DNA of 64,000 bases from Anaerolineae bacterium (GTDB lineage: Bacteria > Chloroflexota > Anaerolineae > Promineifilales > Promineifilaceae): NCBI GenBank assembly GCA_020848035.1, contig JADLAX010000068.1:41688-105687 (forward strand), in the 5' to 3' direction. Made by a program: the position numbers and the translations under genes. The first letter of the stretch is position 1; the number at the start of each line of letters is the position of its first letter. Shown in pieces: positions 47,649 through 55,577 of the stretch. Below the pieces are notes generated by a model. That model was given only the letters and a program-made list of their open reading frames with translations. It did no database searches and was not told where the DNA came from.

Positions 47649-48455
47649 CTACCGGCCGATGCGGGCAAAGTAGGGCTGGAGCAGCAAAAAGAGCGCTACG
47701 GGGATGACGGTGGCCAGCACTGCACCGGCCATGAGTAGGGACCACTGCGACGGGGTGAGCTGCTGGAGCAGCTGAAGGGCAATCGGTAGGGTGTAGCGGC
47801 TTTGCGAGCGCAGGTAGAGAAGCGGCGATACAAAATCGCTCCAATACAGGACAAAAGCTAACAGGGCAACGCCAACGGCCGTGGGTCGGGCAATGGGCAC
47901 GCCGATTTGCCACCAGCTGGCCAGCACACCGGCCCCTTCTAGCCGGGCGGCTTCGTAGATGGCGGTTGGGATGCGGCGAAAGGCGCGGTAAAACATCAGC
48001 ACAAAAAAAGGGCTGGTGCCCATGATGGCCGGGGCAATGAGGGCCAGGATGGTGTTGTACCAGCCCAGCCAGGCGTAGATGAAAAAGCGGGTAGACCACA
48101 GCGCCACACTGGGCACCATCAGCACCGCCAGGGAGAGCACAATCCAGCGGCGCTGACTGGCTTTAGGCAGTTGGGCCATGCCAAAACCGGCCCAACTGCT
48201 GGTGAGCAGGGTCAGGGGCACGGCCAGCAGCACCACGACCAGGGAGTTGAGCGTGTAGCGGCCCATTGGCACCAGCTCCAGCACGCGGCCAAAGTTGTCC
48301 AGGGTGAAGTCCAGCGAGACGGTGAGGGTGGTAGGCAACGGCCGTCCTTGCGGGTGCAGCGCCGCCGTCACCATCCAAAAGAGGGGCAGCAGGAAAACGG
48401 CCGTTACCAACAGCCGAATCACCAGTCGCCAGCTTAGCCTGAACCTAAAGGACAA
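47649..48455 (-). CDS. MalG-type ABC transporter permease
   Basis: I place the start at the TTG at 48455, which has GGAGG 7 nt upstream and overlaps the preceding gene by 11 bp; 268 residues result. Six membrane helices are predicted. The EAA loop reads IPTAIYEAARLEGAGVLASW, followed by QIGVPIARPT. It is the second permease of the transporter. No ATPase is encoded, as in the galactan locus, so a shared one is likely. Confidence 0.9.
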   Translation of the reverse strand: MSFRFRLSWRLVIRLLVTAVFLLPLFWMVTAALHPQGRPLPTTLTVSLDFTLDNFGRVLELVPMGRYTLNSLVVVLLAVPLTLLTSSWAGFGMAQLPKASQRRWIVLSLAVLMVPSVALWSTRFFIYAWLGWYNTILALIAPAIMGTSPFFVLMFYRAFRRIPTAIYEAARLEGAGVLASWWQIGVPIARPTAVGVALLAFVLYWSDFVSPLLYLRSQSRYTLPIALQLLQQLTPSQWSLLMAGAVLATVIPVALFLLLQPYFARIGR

Positions 48456-49350
48456 AAGTTTCCTCCGTCGTGCCAATTTGCCACTGTCGGGCAATGGCGT
48501 ACAGCGCCAGCACAATCAGCCCGGTGAGGGCATACAGCACCCACAGCGCCGCGCTGGCCGCGCCAAACAGCAGCAGGCCAAAACCTTGCTCGTAGATGAG
48601 CATGGGCAGGGTAAACGTGGCGTAATACGGCCCGCCGCCGGTGGTTAAAAAGATGGTGGTGAACGATTCTTGCAGGGTCACAACCGCGTCACGAAAGGCG
48701 AGCAGGAGCAAAATGGGGGCCATCAGCGGCAGGGTAAGGTAAAAAAAGCGCTGGGTGCGGGTGGCCCCGTCCACCAGGGCTGCCTCTTCGACGGCGGCGG
48801 GAATGTCTTGCAGGGCGGCCAGGCAAACGAGGAAACCTTCGCCAATTTGCCAGAGTGAGAGCAGCACCAGGCCAGGTTTGGCCCATTGGCTGTCGGCAAA
48901 CCAGCCAGGGGTGGCCAGGCCAACGGCTTGCAGCAGCAGGTTCACCGGGCCAAAAAGTGGGTTGAGAATCCACAGCCAGGCCAGGGCATAAGCGGCGGTG
49001 GGCACAATGCTGGGCAGGTAGACGGAGGCACGGAACCAACCGAGGAAACGGCCGTTTCGCCTTAGCAGCACCGCCAGCAAAAACGCACCAAACACCCGCA
49101 GCGGCACCGGCAAAATCACCAGCGCCAGCGAATTTTGCACGCTGAGCAAAAACAGCTCGTCGGTGGTGACAAAGATAAAGTTGAGGGTGCCCAACCAGGT
49201 GGGCGGGGAAAGTCCATCGTAGCGGAAGAAGGCCAGGCCAAAGGCGAGCAAGCCCGGCAGCACCACCAGCAGCAGAATCCCGATCAGGTAGGGCAGCAGC
49301 AGCAGGCGCAGGCGTTGGTGGTAGCTTGGTCGCCACAATGGTTTCCGCAT
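48445..49350 (-). CDS. MalF-type ABC transporter permease
   Basis: 301 residues, six membrane helices. EAA loop: IPAAVEEAALVDGATRTQRF followed by FYLTLPLM. First gene of the minus-strand run permease, permease, metallophosphoesterase, binding protein. Unlike the galactan permease it has no large periplasmic insertion. It is shorter at the N-terminus than E. coli MalF and similar to UgpA/LacF. Confidence 0.92.
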   Translation of the reverse strand: MRKPLWRPSYHQRLRLLLLPYLIGILLLVVLPGLLAFGLAFFRYDGLSPPTWLGTLNFIFVTTDELFLLSVQNSLALVILPVPLRVFGAFLLAVLLRRNGRFLGWFRASVYLPSIVPTAAYALAWLWILNPLFGPVNLLLQAVGLATPGWFADSQWAKPGLVLLSLWQIGEGFLVCLAALQDIPAAVEEAALVDGATRTQRFFYLTLPLMAPILLLLAFRDAVVTLQESFTTIFLTTGGGPYYATFTLPMLIYEQGFGLLLFGAASAALWVLYALTGLIVLALYAIARQWQIGTTEETFVL

Positions 49351-49384
49351 GGCGGGTATTGTACCGGAGTTAGGTCCGAGGGCG

Positions 49385-49419
49385 AAAAAAAGCTGGCCGA
49401 GAAAAACTCGCCGGCCAGC
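49385..49419 (-). terminator. Rho-independent terminator
   Basis: On the minus strand GCTGGCCG pairs with CGGCCAGC across a 12-nt loop, followed by seven T. It ends transcription of the AT-rich secreted-protein pair upstream of the transporter operon. Confidence 0.9.
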
Positions 49420-49452
49420 ATAATATTTACAGAAAGTTTTTACAGAAGTGAA

Positions 49453-49947
49453 TTAGTCTCGGTGAAACAGTAAATCGTCCCACCAAACTTGCCTGGTCCA
49501 ATCGCAAGCTTGGCCACCCACACAGCCGTTATTCATGCTGACATAGGAGGAACTGTTGCCGCTAATGGTTCCTAGGTAAACCCAAGTATTTGCGTAGTTT
49601 TCCTGATTGACCACTACTGGGGCACTTGCTGGTTTTTCGTAGTCGATAATTGCATCCAGATTTCCTCCATTTTGCGGAATATATGCCCACCAATAATATT
49701 GGCCTGATGGTTCTCCTGAATTTACTTTCCAAAGACCGCTGGCTGGATCATTTTGTTGATAAGTATCTTGCAAATATTGGTAGGCGTGACCGTTTAGACC
49801 GTAATTTGTAATATGCCACATTGGTCCGGTTTTAGTAAAGCGATTACCAGTTTCATTAATCGTATAACTTGCGTACACTGTTGATGTCAACAAGAATGTT
49901 GTAATTGTAGCCAATAGAATGCGCACGAGGGAGCGTCGCTTATTCAT
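49453..49947 (-). CDS. Small secreted protein, possibly golvesin-like fold
   Basis: From the ATG at 49947 with AGGAGA upstream, 164 residues. A signal peptide (about 1-27, ending VYASYT) precedes a Tyr/Trp/Asn-rich beta domain. Segments such as YLQDTYQQNDPASGLWKV, GQYYWWAYIPQNGG and VYLGTISGNSSSYVSMNN recall the golvesin C-terminal-like domain, in which aromatic strands are followed by W-x-x-L-G-x-(Y/F). This is a weak similarity. AT-rich compared with neighbours and without the local octamer. Co-transcribed with the 49976 gene. Confidence 0.55.
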   Translation of the reverse strand: MNKRRSLVRILLATITTFLLTSTVYASYTINETGNRFTKTGPMWHITNYGLNGHAYQYLQDTYQQNDPASGLWKVNSGEPSGQYYWWAYIPQNGGNLDAIIDYEKPASAPVVVNQENYANTWVYLGTISGNSSSYVSMNNGCVGGQACDWTRQVWWDDLLFHRD

Positions 49948-49975
49948 GAGTTGATTCTCCTGTAGGGATTTTAAT

Positions 49976-50869
49976 TTAACTTTCTGTAGATACGTTTTGC
50001 CAATCTTGTGCAGGCTCAAACTTAAATGTATTGTCAGAAAATTGGATGTCATAAACAATTTTTGTAACAGTTGTTTGTTCAGCCCATTTATCCCAGCCAG
50101 TGGCTTCCGTGTAAACTCGGCTTTGGAGAATGACCCCTGTACTTGTATCTATCCAATATTCATGTTTTTTAACCAGTTTGCCTTCATTATCAAAAATCTG
50201 AGTCAATATTACAACTGCGTCGCGCCCGGCAATTTTGTCAGAGCCAAGTACATCAATTTGTCGTTGACTAAAAGACTGCGCTAATCCGTGAGGGAAAAAG
50301 AATGAGGACAACATCGAAGGAAAGGTCCCCTCTAGAGGATATCGTATGATGAAAGTACCTGTTTCATCTACTGGCAAACTGGTTGGTCCATAGCTTGCCA
50401 ATGACTTGATATCTTCAGGTAAAGCATATTCTTCATAGACCTTATCGGTTAAATCTACTTGCCAGAGTGTATTGCCATCACTTAGCCAGCTAAACTCAGG
50501 TTTCAGACCCGCAGGTCCATAATCGCCTCGACCTTTGCCATATTGCTCAAGCTGAATGTTTGTTTCCCAGGCCGTGTCGTTAAAGGAGGTTATGGCGCTG
50601 GCCTCTATGGTTTGCCATTGTGTGTGACTGTTGAGCATGAGCGCGATGATTTCATCTGGACTAGATTTAACAGTTAATGGTGCTTTAGGTAGGGAAGCAT
50701 CTTGTGCAATTTCAGGGATCGTTATGGACTGTCCAGCATTGACAGTGTGTTGATTAAATTGCAAAGTTATGAAAATTGCTGCCAGGATGACACCCATCCC
50801 TATCCCAACTATCAACTCTTTTTTGAGATTCATCTTTTTTATTGGCACTAAATGGTTTTTCTTATCCAC
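49976..50869 (-). CDS. Membrane-anchored extracytoplasmic protein, LolA/RseB-like region
   Basis: GTG start with AAGGAG 8 nt upstream, 297 residues. One membrane segment (about 18-38), then an extracytoplasmic domain with DEIIALMLNSHTQWQTIEAS and DTSTGVILQSRVYTEATGW, which recalls the half-barrel of LolA/LppX or RseB. The match is by pattern only. It is AT-rich, like the downstream secreted gene 28 bp away, and the pair ends at a strong terminator. Function unknown; a lipid-binding or signal-sensing role is a guess. Confidence 0.55.
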   Translation of the reverse strand: MDKKNHLVPIKKMNLKKELIVGIGMGVILAAIFITLQFNQHTVNAGQSITIPEIAQDASLPKAPLTVKSSPDEIIALMLNSHTQWQTIEASAITSFNDTAWETNIQLEQYGKGRGDYGPAGLKPEFSWLSDGNTLWQVDLTDKVYEEYALPEDIKSLASYGPTSLPVDETGTFIIRYPLEGTFPSMLSSFFFPHGLAQSFSQRQIDVLGSDKIAGRDAVVILTQIFDNEGKLVKKHEYWIDTSTGVILQSRVYTEATGWDKWAEQTTVTKIVYDIQFSDNTFKFEPAQDWQNVSTES

Positions 50870-51196
50870 TTTACTTTCTCCTTGCTGTTAAAAGACTGTT
50901 AAGAGATGCAATAGGTGACTCTTTTGTTTAGACGGCCGTATTTGATGTTTGCCATTGTATAAGCATTGGATTCGGCTGTAACCTATCATTTATGATAGTT
51001 TTCTAGCGATTGAAGATTAATGGAAAATGAGTTGGGGTAAACCTATGTTGAAAATCAATGAAAAACAAGAAGAAACATTTTGATTTTCACATATTGTCTG
51101 GGTTTAGGAACGATTTTGATGTGGAAGACGTTGTAGGGGTGGTAAGACAAGAAATTTTCGTCTGTCACCTTATGATAAAAAAATAGGAGAATGTGA
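50870..51196. other. Divergent intergenic region, no gene seen
   Basis: About 330 AT-rich bases between the divergent 49976 and 51197 genes, with one ACGGCCGT octamer near 50933 and small palindromic AT stretches (TATCATTTATGATA). Promoters for both sides must lie here; none stands out. Confidence 0.45.
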
Positions 51197-51808
51197 ATGA
51201 AAGCAAAAGAAATGATTTGGAGTGTGGTAATATTGTTACTGATTGGCTGTACGGCCGTTACCACCCCCGAAGAACCGGCAGCAACGGCCGTTCCCACCGA
51301 ACCATCCCTCCAGGAGATGCCCCCCGTGAACGACGAAACGCCCGAAGATGCCCCGGCTGAAATCGAAGCGCCAGAGGTTGCCCCCACGCCCACCAGCGAT
51401 AAGCAGGTGTCTGAGCCGGTGACTGTGGACCTGGGCGCGGTGACCCCCGTGCCGCTGCAAGGCACACCCGTGGTGCAGCCTGCCCCCGGCAGCCCCGGCA
51501 TTAAAGACCCGGTGGCCCTGGCCACTACCGACCTCAGCCAGCGCCTCGGCGTGACTGCCGAGACGATTGAGCTGGTTTCACTGCTGGAAGTGACCTGGCC
51601 TGATGGCAGCCTGGGCTGCCCCGAAGCGGGCGTGGCCTACACCCAGGCACTGGTACCCGGCCAGCAGATGATTTTGCAGGTTAATGGGGTCGAATATTAT
51701 TACCACAGCGGTAAAAACAGCGTCTTCACCTATTGCAGCGATCCGCAGCCGCCGCTGGACACGGTGCCCATCAACCCCCTGGAACCCATCCCCGGCCAGG
51801 ATGACTAA
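51197..51808 (+). CDS. Lipoprotein of unknown function
   Basis: 203 residues, AGGAG before the ATG. Lipobox LLLIGC (Cys18), a long Pro/Glu/Ala/Thr stalk (about 20-95), then a compact domain of about 85 residues: LSQRLGVTAETIELVSLLEV, TWPDGSLGCPEAG, and a strand YYYHSG. The W-P-D-(G/A)-S-L-G-C-P motif occurs in small secreted domains of Chloroflexota and cyanobacteria, to my knowledge without assigned function. The domain has an even number of cysteines. Followed by two hairpins. Confidence 0.7.
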   Translation: MKAKEMIWSVVILLLIGCTAVTTPEEPAATAVPTEPSLQEMPPVNDETPEDAPAEIEAPEVAPTPTSDKQVSEPVTVDLGAVTPVPLQGTPVVQPAPGSPGIKDPVALATTDLSQRLGVTAETIELVSLLEVTWPDGSLGCPEAGVAYTQALVPGQQMILQVNGVEYYYHSGKNSVFTYCSDPQPPLDTVPINPLEPIPGQDD

Positions 51809-51831
51809 TCTACTCAACCATTTTGGTGCGT

Positions 51832-51867
51832 CGTCGCCTCGGCGCTGCGCGCCTGGCGACGTTTTTT
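51832..51867 (+). terminator. Rho-independent terminator
   Basis: CGTCGCC pairs with GGCGACG, with internal pairing of GGCGC and GCGCC, followed by six T. Ends the 51197 lipoprotein gene. Confidence 0.9.
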
Positions 51868-51871
51868 AGGC

Positions 51872-51923
51872 GGGTTTTTTCATTTTGGGGGGTGGAACAC
51901 CCCCAAAAAAATGAAAAAACCCC
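51872..51923. repeat. Near-perfect 24-bp hairpin with GGG/A-T tract arms
   Basis: GGGTTTTTTCATTTTGGGGG followed by GTG pairs with CACCCCC and then AAAAAAATGAAAAAACCC around a 3-nt loop. It follows directly behind the terminator. Both arms contain homopolymer runs, so it could also terminate on either strand. Confidence 0.85.
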
Positions 51924-51986
51924 AACAAATTCCCTGCACGGGGCGCCACGCGCCCTCGGGCGGGGTACCAACTGCCCATGTATAGA

Positions 51987-52015
51987 AAAGAGGCTCTGAT
52001 TATCAGAGCCTCTTT
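51987..52015 (-). terminator. Terminator of the reprolysin-like protease gene
   Basis: AAAGAGGCTCTGA and TCAGAGCCTCTTT form a perfect 13-bp stem with a 3-nt loop, 28 bp past the stop of the minus-strand gene. Confidence 0.85.
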
Positions 52016-52043
52016 CATTACTTGGTGTTACTTCATTCCCGCG

Positions 52044-55000
52044 CTACGGCGCTGTGACGATGACCAGTTCCGGTGCGTTGGCCCCTTCGGTGCTGCTAAA
52101 GAGGTTGACCAGGGAACTGTTCGACAGCAGGGCCAGGCTAAACGTGCCGTCGCCGCTGATGGCGCTGGTAACGTTAATTTCGATCCAGCCGCTGCTGCTC
52201 GTTCCGACGCTGTTGATCACGCTGCCGACGGCTGGCGCGTTGCTGTAGGTGATGCTGCTTTCGCTCCAGCTGGTGCTGCTCACCTGAGCCACATCAAACG
52301 CCGCGCTGCCGCTGTTGCGGAAGATGCGCAAGGTGGCCGAGGCCACCGGGCCATCGAGGCCGCTCACGTTAAACTTCAGGTAGCTGCGAATGATCGGGCT
52401 GGCATCGGTGTTCAGGGTGGCCGAGCTGCCAAAGTTAGCGGTTGAGCGATTGGACTGCACCAGGGCGTCATCAACGGCCGTAAACGTAAACGTACTGCCG
52501 CCAGGTCCGGGTGTGTTGGTGGGGGTGGGCGGTACGGCCGTATTGGTCGCCGTGGGGGTTGGCCCGATGGGGGTGGGCGTGGCGGTCGCGCCGCCGCCTG
52601 CCGTTTGCACCACCAGCTGCGGCGGATTGCCGCTTTCCCGGCTGGCCAGGGTGATGAGATTGGCATCGGCCGTGCTCAGGCCAAAGCTTACCAGGCCGTT
52701 GCCGCTAACAAAGCTGGTAACGGCCACTTCCACATACCCGTTGCTGCTGACGGCCCCAGAGCTGTTGATGAGGCTGCCCAACGCGGGCGCATTGGCGTAG
52801 GTAATCGTTGTTTCGCCCCAGGTGTTGTTGGCCAGCTCATGCACATCGTAGCCGATGCTGGAGCTGCTCTGCGCGTAGACCCGCAGCGTGGCCTGCGACA
52901 CGGTGCCGTTAAGCCCCTGCACGTCGAAGCGCAGGTAGCTGTTGTTGTCCGGCGAACCATCCAGCCGCAGGGTGGTGGTGCTGCCCTGGTTGCTGGTGGG
53001 CCGGTTGGCCATCGTGTAGGAGTCGGCCACCGGGTTGAAGGTCAACGTCTGGCCACCGGGACCGGGGGTGTTGGTCGGGGTGGGCGGCAGCGGCGTGTTG
53101 GTCGGTGTGGGTGGCACTGGCGTGTTGGACGGGGTGGGGGTTGGCCCGCCGCCCAACTCGATGGTGAAGTTGGTGTTGGAAATATCGAAGAAGATATTAC
53201 CGGCACAGCTCACCCGCACGCGAGCGCTGCTGCTGGCGATGTTGGGCACCAGCACGCTGCTGCTGCCGTCGTTGGGCGTGTTGGCTTCCAGGATGGTGGG
53301 GTAGGTAAAGCCGCCATCGGTGGACAGGCTGAGGTTGACGTTGGCGCAGCTAATGGGGGCATTGTTGGTGCCTGCCACGTTCCAGGTGACGGTTTCGCTG
53401 GTGTTGCCAGTCCAGGTAACGGCCGTATTCGGTGCTGTCACCAAAAACGGACCGGTTCCGGTAACGGCCGTAACCGTCGTTTCATCGCTGGCCACCCCGC
53501 CTGCCGGGGTTTGGTTGTCGCGCACGGTGAAGCGGAAAGTCATCGTGCGGGCATAGCTGGGCAGCAGTTCACCCATCGTCTGCGTGTTGTTCACGATGTC
53601 GGAAATCTGCGGGAAGGTGCGCGACGGCGAAAGGGTTGGGTTGAAGGAGCGGAAAATTGCCGCGTTGCCCGAGGGCGAATTGGGTGCTCCGGTTGGTCCC
53701 AGGTCAAACTCTTCCCAGTTGTAGGTCAGCGACGCCGTGCCGTCCGGGTCTGAACCAGAACCGGTGAGGGTAAATGGCGTGTTCAGCGGAATGCTGAAGC
53801 TGGCCCCGGCATCGGCTGTGGGGGGCGTGTTGCCGGTGCTGGAAACGGCCGCACAGTTATTGCCGTTGCCATTGGTGGTGAAAGAGACGATTTCATCGAA
53901 GCTGATGCCGTGGAAGTAATCGTCGCTGTTGTTTTGAATATTTTGCGGGCTGCAAATGCCCGCGTAGGCCATGATGGTGGTGCCGCTGCCGGGTTCGTAG
54001 GCGGTGCTGCCGTTGCGGTTGCCACCGGCGCAGCTGCCTGCGTTGCCGTTAAAGGTATGGTTCCCGGCAAACTGGTGGCCCATCTCGTGCGCCACATAAT
54101 CCACGTAGAACGGATCGCCGATGGGCGAACCAAGCCCGGTGACGCCCTGGGCTTTGCTGCTGCTGCACACGACGGCCAGCCCGGCGATACCGCCGCCGCC
54201 AGTGCTAAACACATGCCCGACGTCGTAGTTGGCCGAACCGATGACGCTGTTTAAGGTAGACTGGTTTTGTCCCAGCATGGCGCTGCCGTTGGAGTTGGTG
54301 TATGGGTCGGTGGCGGCGTTGGTGTAGACGACGAGGTCGTTATTGGCCACCAGCTGGAAGGAAACGGCTACTTCGCGCTCGTAAATTCCAGCGACGCGGT
54401 TAATGGCGGTGACAATTTCGGCCATGGCCAGCGGCACGGTGCCGCCGTGGAATTGGGTGTATTCGCCCGTGGCGGCGACGGCCAGCCGGTAGGTGCGCAG
54501 CTGCCCGCCAGAGGAGAAGAGGCCATTGATGCCAACGGCCGTATCTGCCTCATTCAAACCAGCTGAATTTTTCACCACCACATCGGGGGCAAAGTCCGCA
54601 GGCAGGTTGGGGATGAAGTCGCTGGCGAAGTAGCTCTGGTAAAGGTCAAAGTTGCCAGTGGTGTACGGGTCGATAAAAACACGGCCGTTGCCGGACAAAA
54701 TCATGGCGTGGAAGCCTTTGGGGGTGCGGTCTAGCCGGGCATAGGCGGTGGGGTCATCGAGGCCGATCCCGGCGTAGGTCTGGATTTCAGGGAACTTGGC
54801 GGCCAGTTCGGGGTGCATGACGGCCGTTTGGGCGAGTTGGAAACGGCCGTAGTCGCCATTGGGCAGTGGCAGCGACAGCACAACGTTACTGTCGTTCAGC
54901 GTGGCGGGGGCCTGGGCCAGGAGCGCATTCAGCGCGGCCCAATCCAGAGAGACGGTGCGGTAGGCCGCGGGCACAATCACCCGGTCACCCGTCACGCGCA

Positions 55001-55178
55001 GGGTGGCTTCCGCCACGTCCTGCCAGATGCCATCAGCCGACTGTGCACCAACCGGTGCTGCGTTTACCGCCTGCCGTCCGCCCGATGCTGCCATAAAAAT
55101 GAGCAGCAGCGCCACGCCCGCCAGACCTAAAAATAAAAACAACCTGAAAGATAACCGTTTGGGGGTGTTTTCCTGCAT
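52044..55178 (-). CDS. Secreted reprolysin-like zinc metalloprotease with two DNRLRE modules
   Basis: From the ATG at 55178 (GGAGAC upstream), 1044 residues. Signal/membrane segment at about 10-32, propeptide-like region, then an M12B/reprolysin catalytic domain with the extended zinc site H364-E-x-x-H368-x-x-x-x-x-H374 (HEMGHQFAGNH). A PKD/Ig-like region follows (about 460-720), and two DNRLRE (CBM96-like) beta modules (about 740-885 and 915-1044), separated by Pro/Thr linkers. The second module ends at the very C-terminus. It would act on proteins outside the cell. Next to a second DNRLRE protein gene on the same strand. Confidence 0.9.
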   Translation of the reverse strand: MQENTPKRLSFRLFLFLGLAGVALLLIFMAASGGRQAVNAAPVGAQSADGIWQDVAEATLRVTGDRVIVPAAYRTVSLDWAALNALLAQAPATLNDSNVVLSLPLPNGDYGRFQLAQTAVMHPELAAKFPEIQTYAGIGLDDPTAYARLDRTPKGFHAMILSGNGRVFIDPYTTGNFDLYQSYFASDFIPNLPADFAPDVVVKNSAGLNEADTAVGINGLFSSGGQLRTYRLAVAATGEYTQFHGGTVPLAMAEIVTAINRVAGIYEREVAVSFQLVANNDLVVYTNAATDPYTNSNGSAMLGQNQSTLNSVIGSANYDVGHVFSTGGGGIAGLAVVCSSSKAQGVTGLGSPIGDPFYVDYVAHEMGHQFAGNHTFNGNAGSCAGGNRNGSTAYEPGSGTTIMAYAGICSPQNIQNNSDDYFHGISFDEIVSFTTNGNGNNCAAVSSTGNTPPTADAGASFSIPLNTPFTLTGSGSDPDGTASLTYNWEEFDLGPTGAPNSPSGNAAIFRSFNPTLSPSRTFPQISDIVNNTQTMGELLPSYARTMTFRFTVRDNQTPAGGVASDETTVTAVTGTGPFLVTAPNTAVTWTGNTSETVTWNVAGTNNAPISCANVNLSLSTDGGFTYPTILEANTPNDGSSSVLVPNIASSSARVRVSCAGNIFFDISNTNFTIELGGGPTPTPSNTPVPPTPTNTPLPPTPTNTPGPGGQTLTFNPVADSYTMANRPTSNQGSTTTLRLDGSPDNNSYLRFDVQGLNGTVSQATLRVYAQSSSSIGYDVHELANNTWGETTITYANAPALGSLINSSGAVSSNGYVEVAVTSFVSGNGLVSFGLSTADANLITLASRESGNPPQLVVQTAGGGATATPTPIGPTPTATNTAVPPTPTNTPGPGGSTFTFTAVDDALVQSNRSTANFGSSATLNTDASPIIRSYLKFNVSGLDGPVASATLRIFRNSGSAAFDVAQVSSTSWSESSITYSNAPAVGSVINSVGTSSSGWIEINVTSAISGDGTFSLALLSNSSLVNLFSSTEGANAPELVIVTAP

Positions 55179-55521
55179 ATTCTGTCTCCAAAAGAAAGTT
55201 GGTTCGATCTCCTCCCATGTGAATCGAAAGCATGGCAGAAGATGGTGGTTGTATGTGAAAAATAGTGATGTGGTTTTGTTGGGGTCAGGCTCCCGCTCCA
55301 TGAAGGAATATCAGGCAGCAAGCACCTCCTTTCCTGTCGCCACTATGGCTACTTGTTGGATTGTGCCTTGGGGAAAGGCTTCTTCCTTCTACAAACGTTT
55401 CATCTGGTGGATGACGCCAGTGATTGTTGAATTTGCTCTATTGGAGCAGGCTAAGTCTAGGTAAAAAAACTTAACGCCAAAGTTAAGTCATCATTTCATA
55501 CATCCTTCCGGTGGGCAAAAA
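55179..55521. other. Leader and spacer between the two DNRLRE genes
   Basis: About 340 bases without a convincing gene. A small palindrome, ACTTAAC with GTTAAGT, lies near 55470. The open frame covering 55003-55464 on the plus strand is antisense to the protease start and has no support. The protease promoter should lie here. Confidence 0.45.
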
Positions 55522-55547
55522 AAGAGGACCTCCGTAGAGGCCCTCTT
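55522..55547 (-). terminator. Terminator of the second DNRLRE gene
   Basis: On the minus strand AAGAGG-CCTC pairs with GAGG-CCTCTT around TACG with one mismatch, followed by seven T. Confidence 0.85.
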
Positions 55548-55577
55548 CTTATTCAAACGGGGCGTGGCGCGGCCAAA

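Noticed and set aside
47596..48099. N-terminal extension of the metallophosphoesterase frame
   Set aside because: It runs inside the permease gene in another frame, and is Pro/His/Arg-rich; the ATG at 47595 gives a normal signal segment.
55003..55464. Plus-strand frame of 153 codons over the protease start and leader
   Set aside because: Overlaps the signal-peptide region antisense; no start context or homology.
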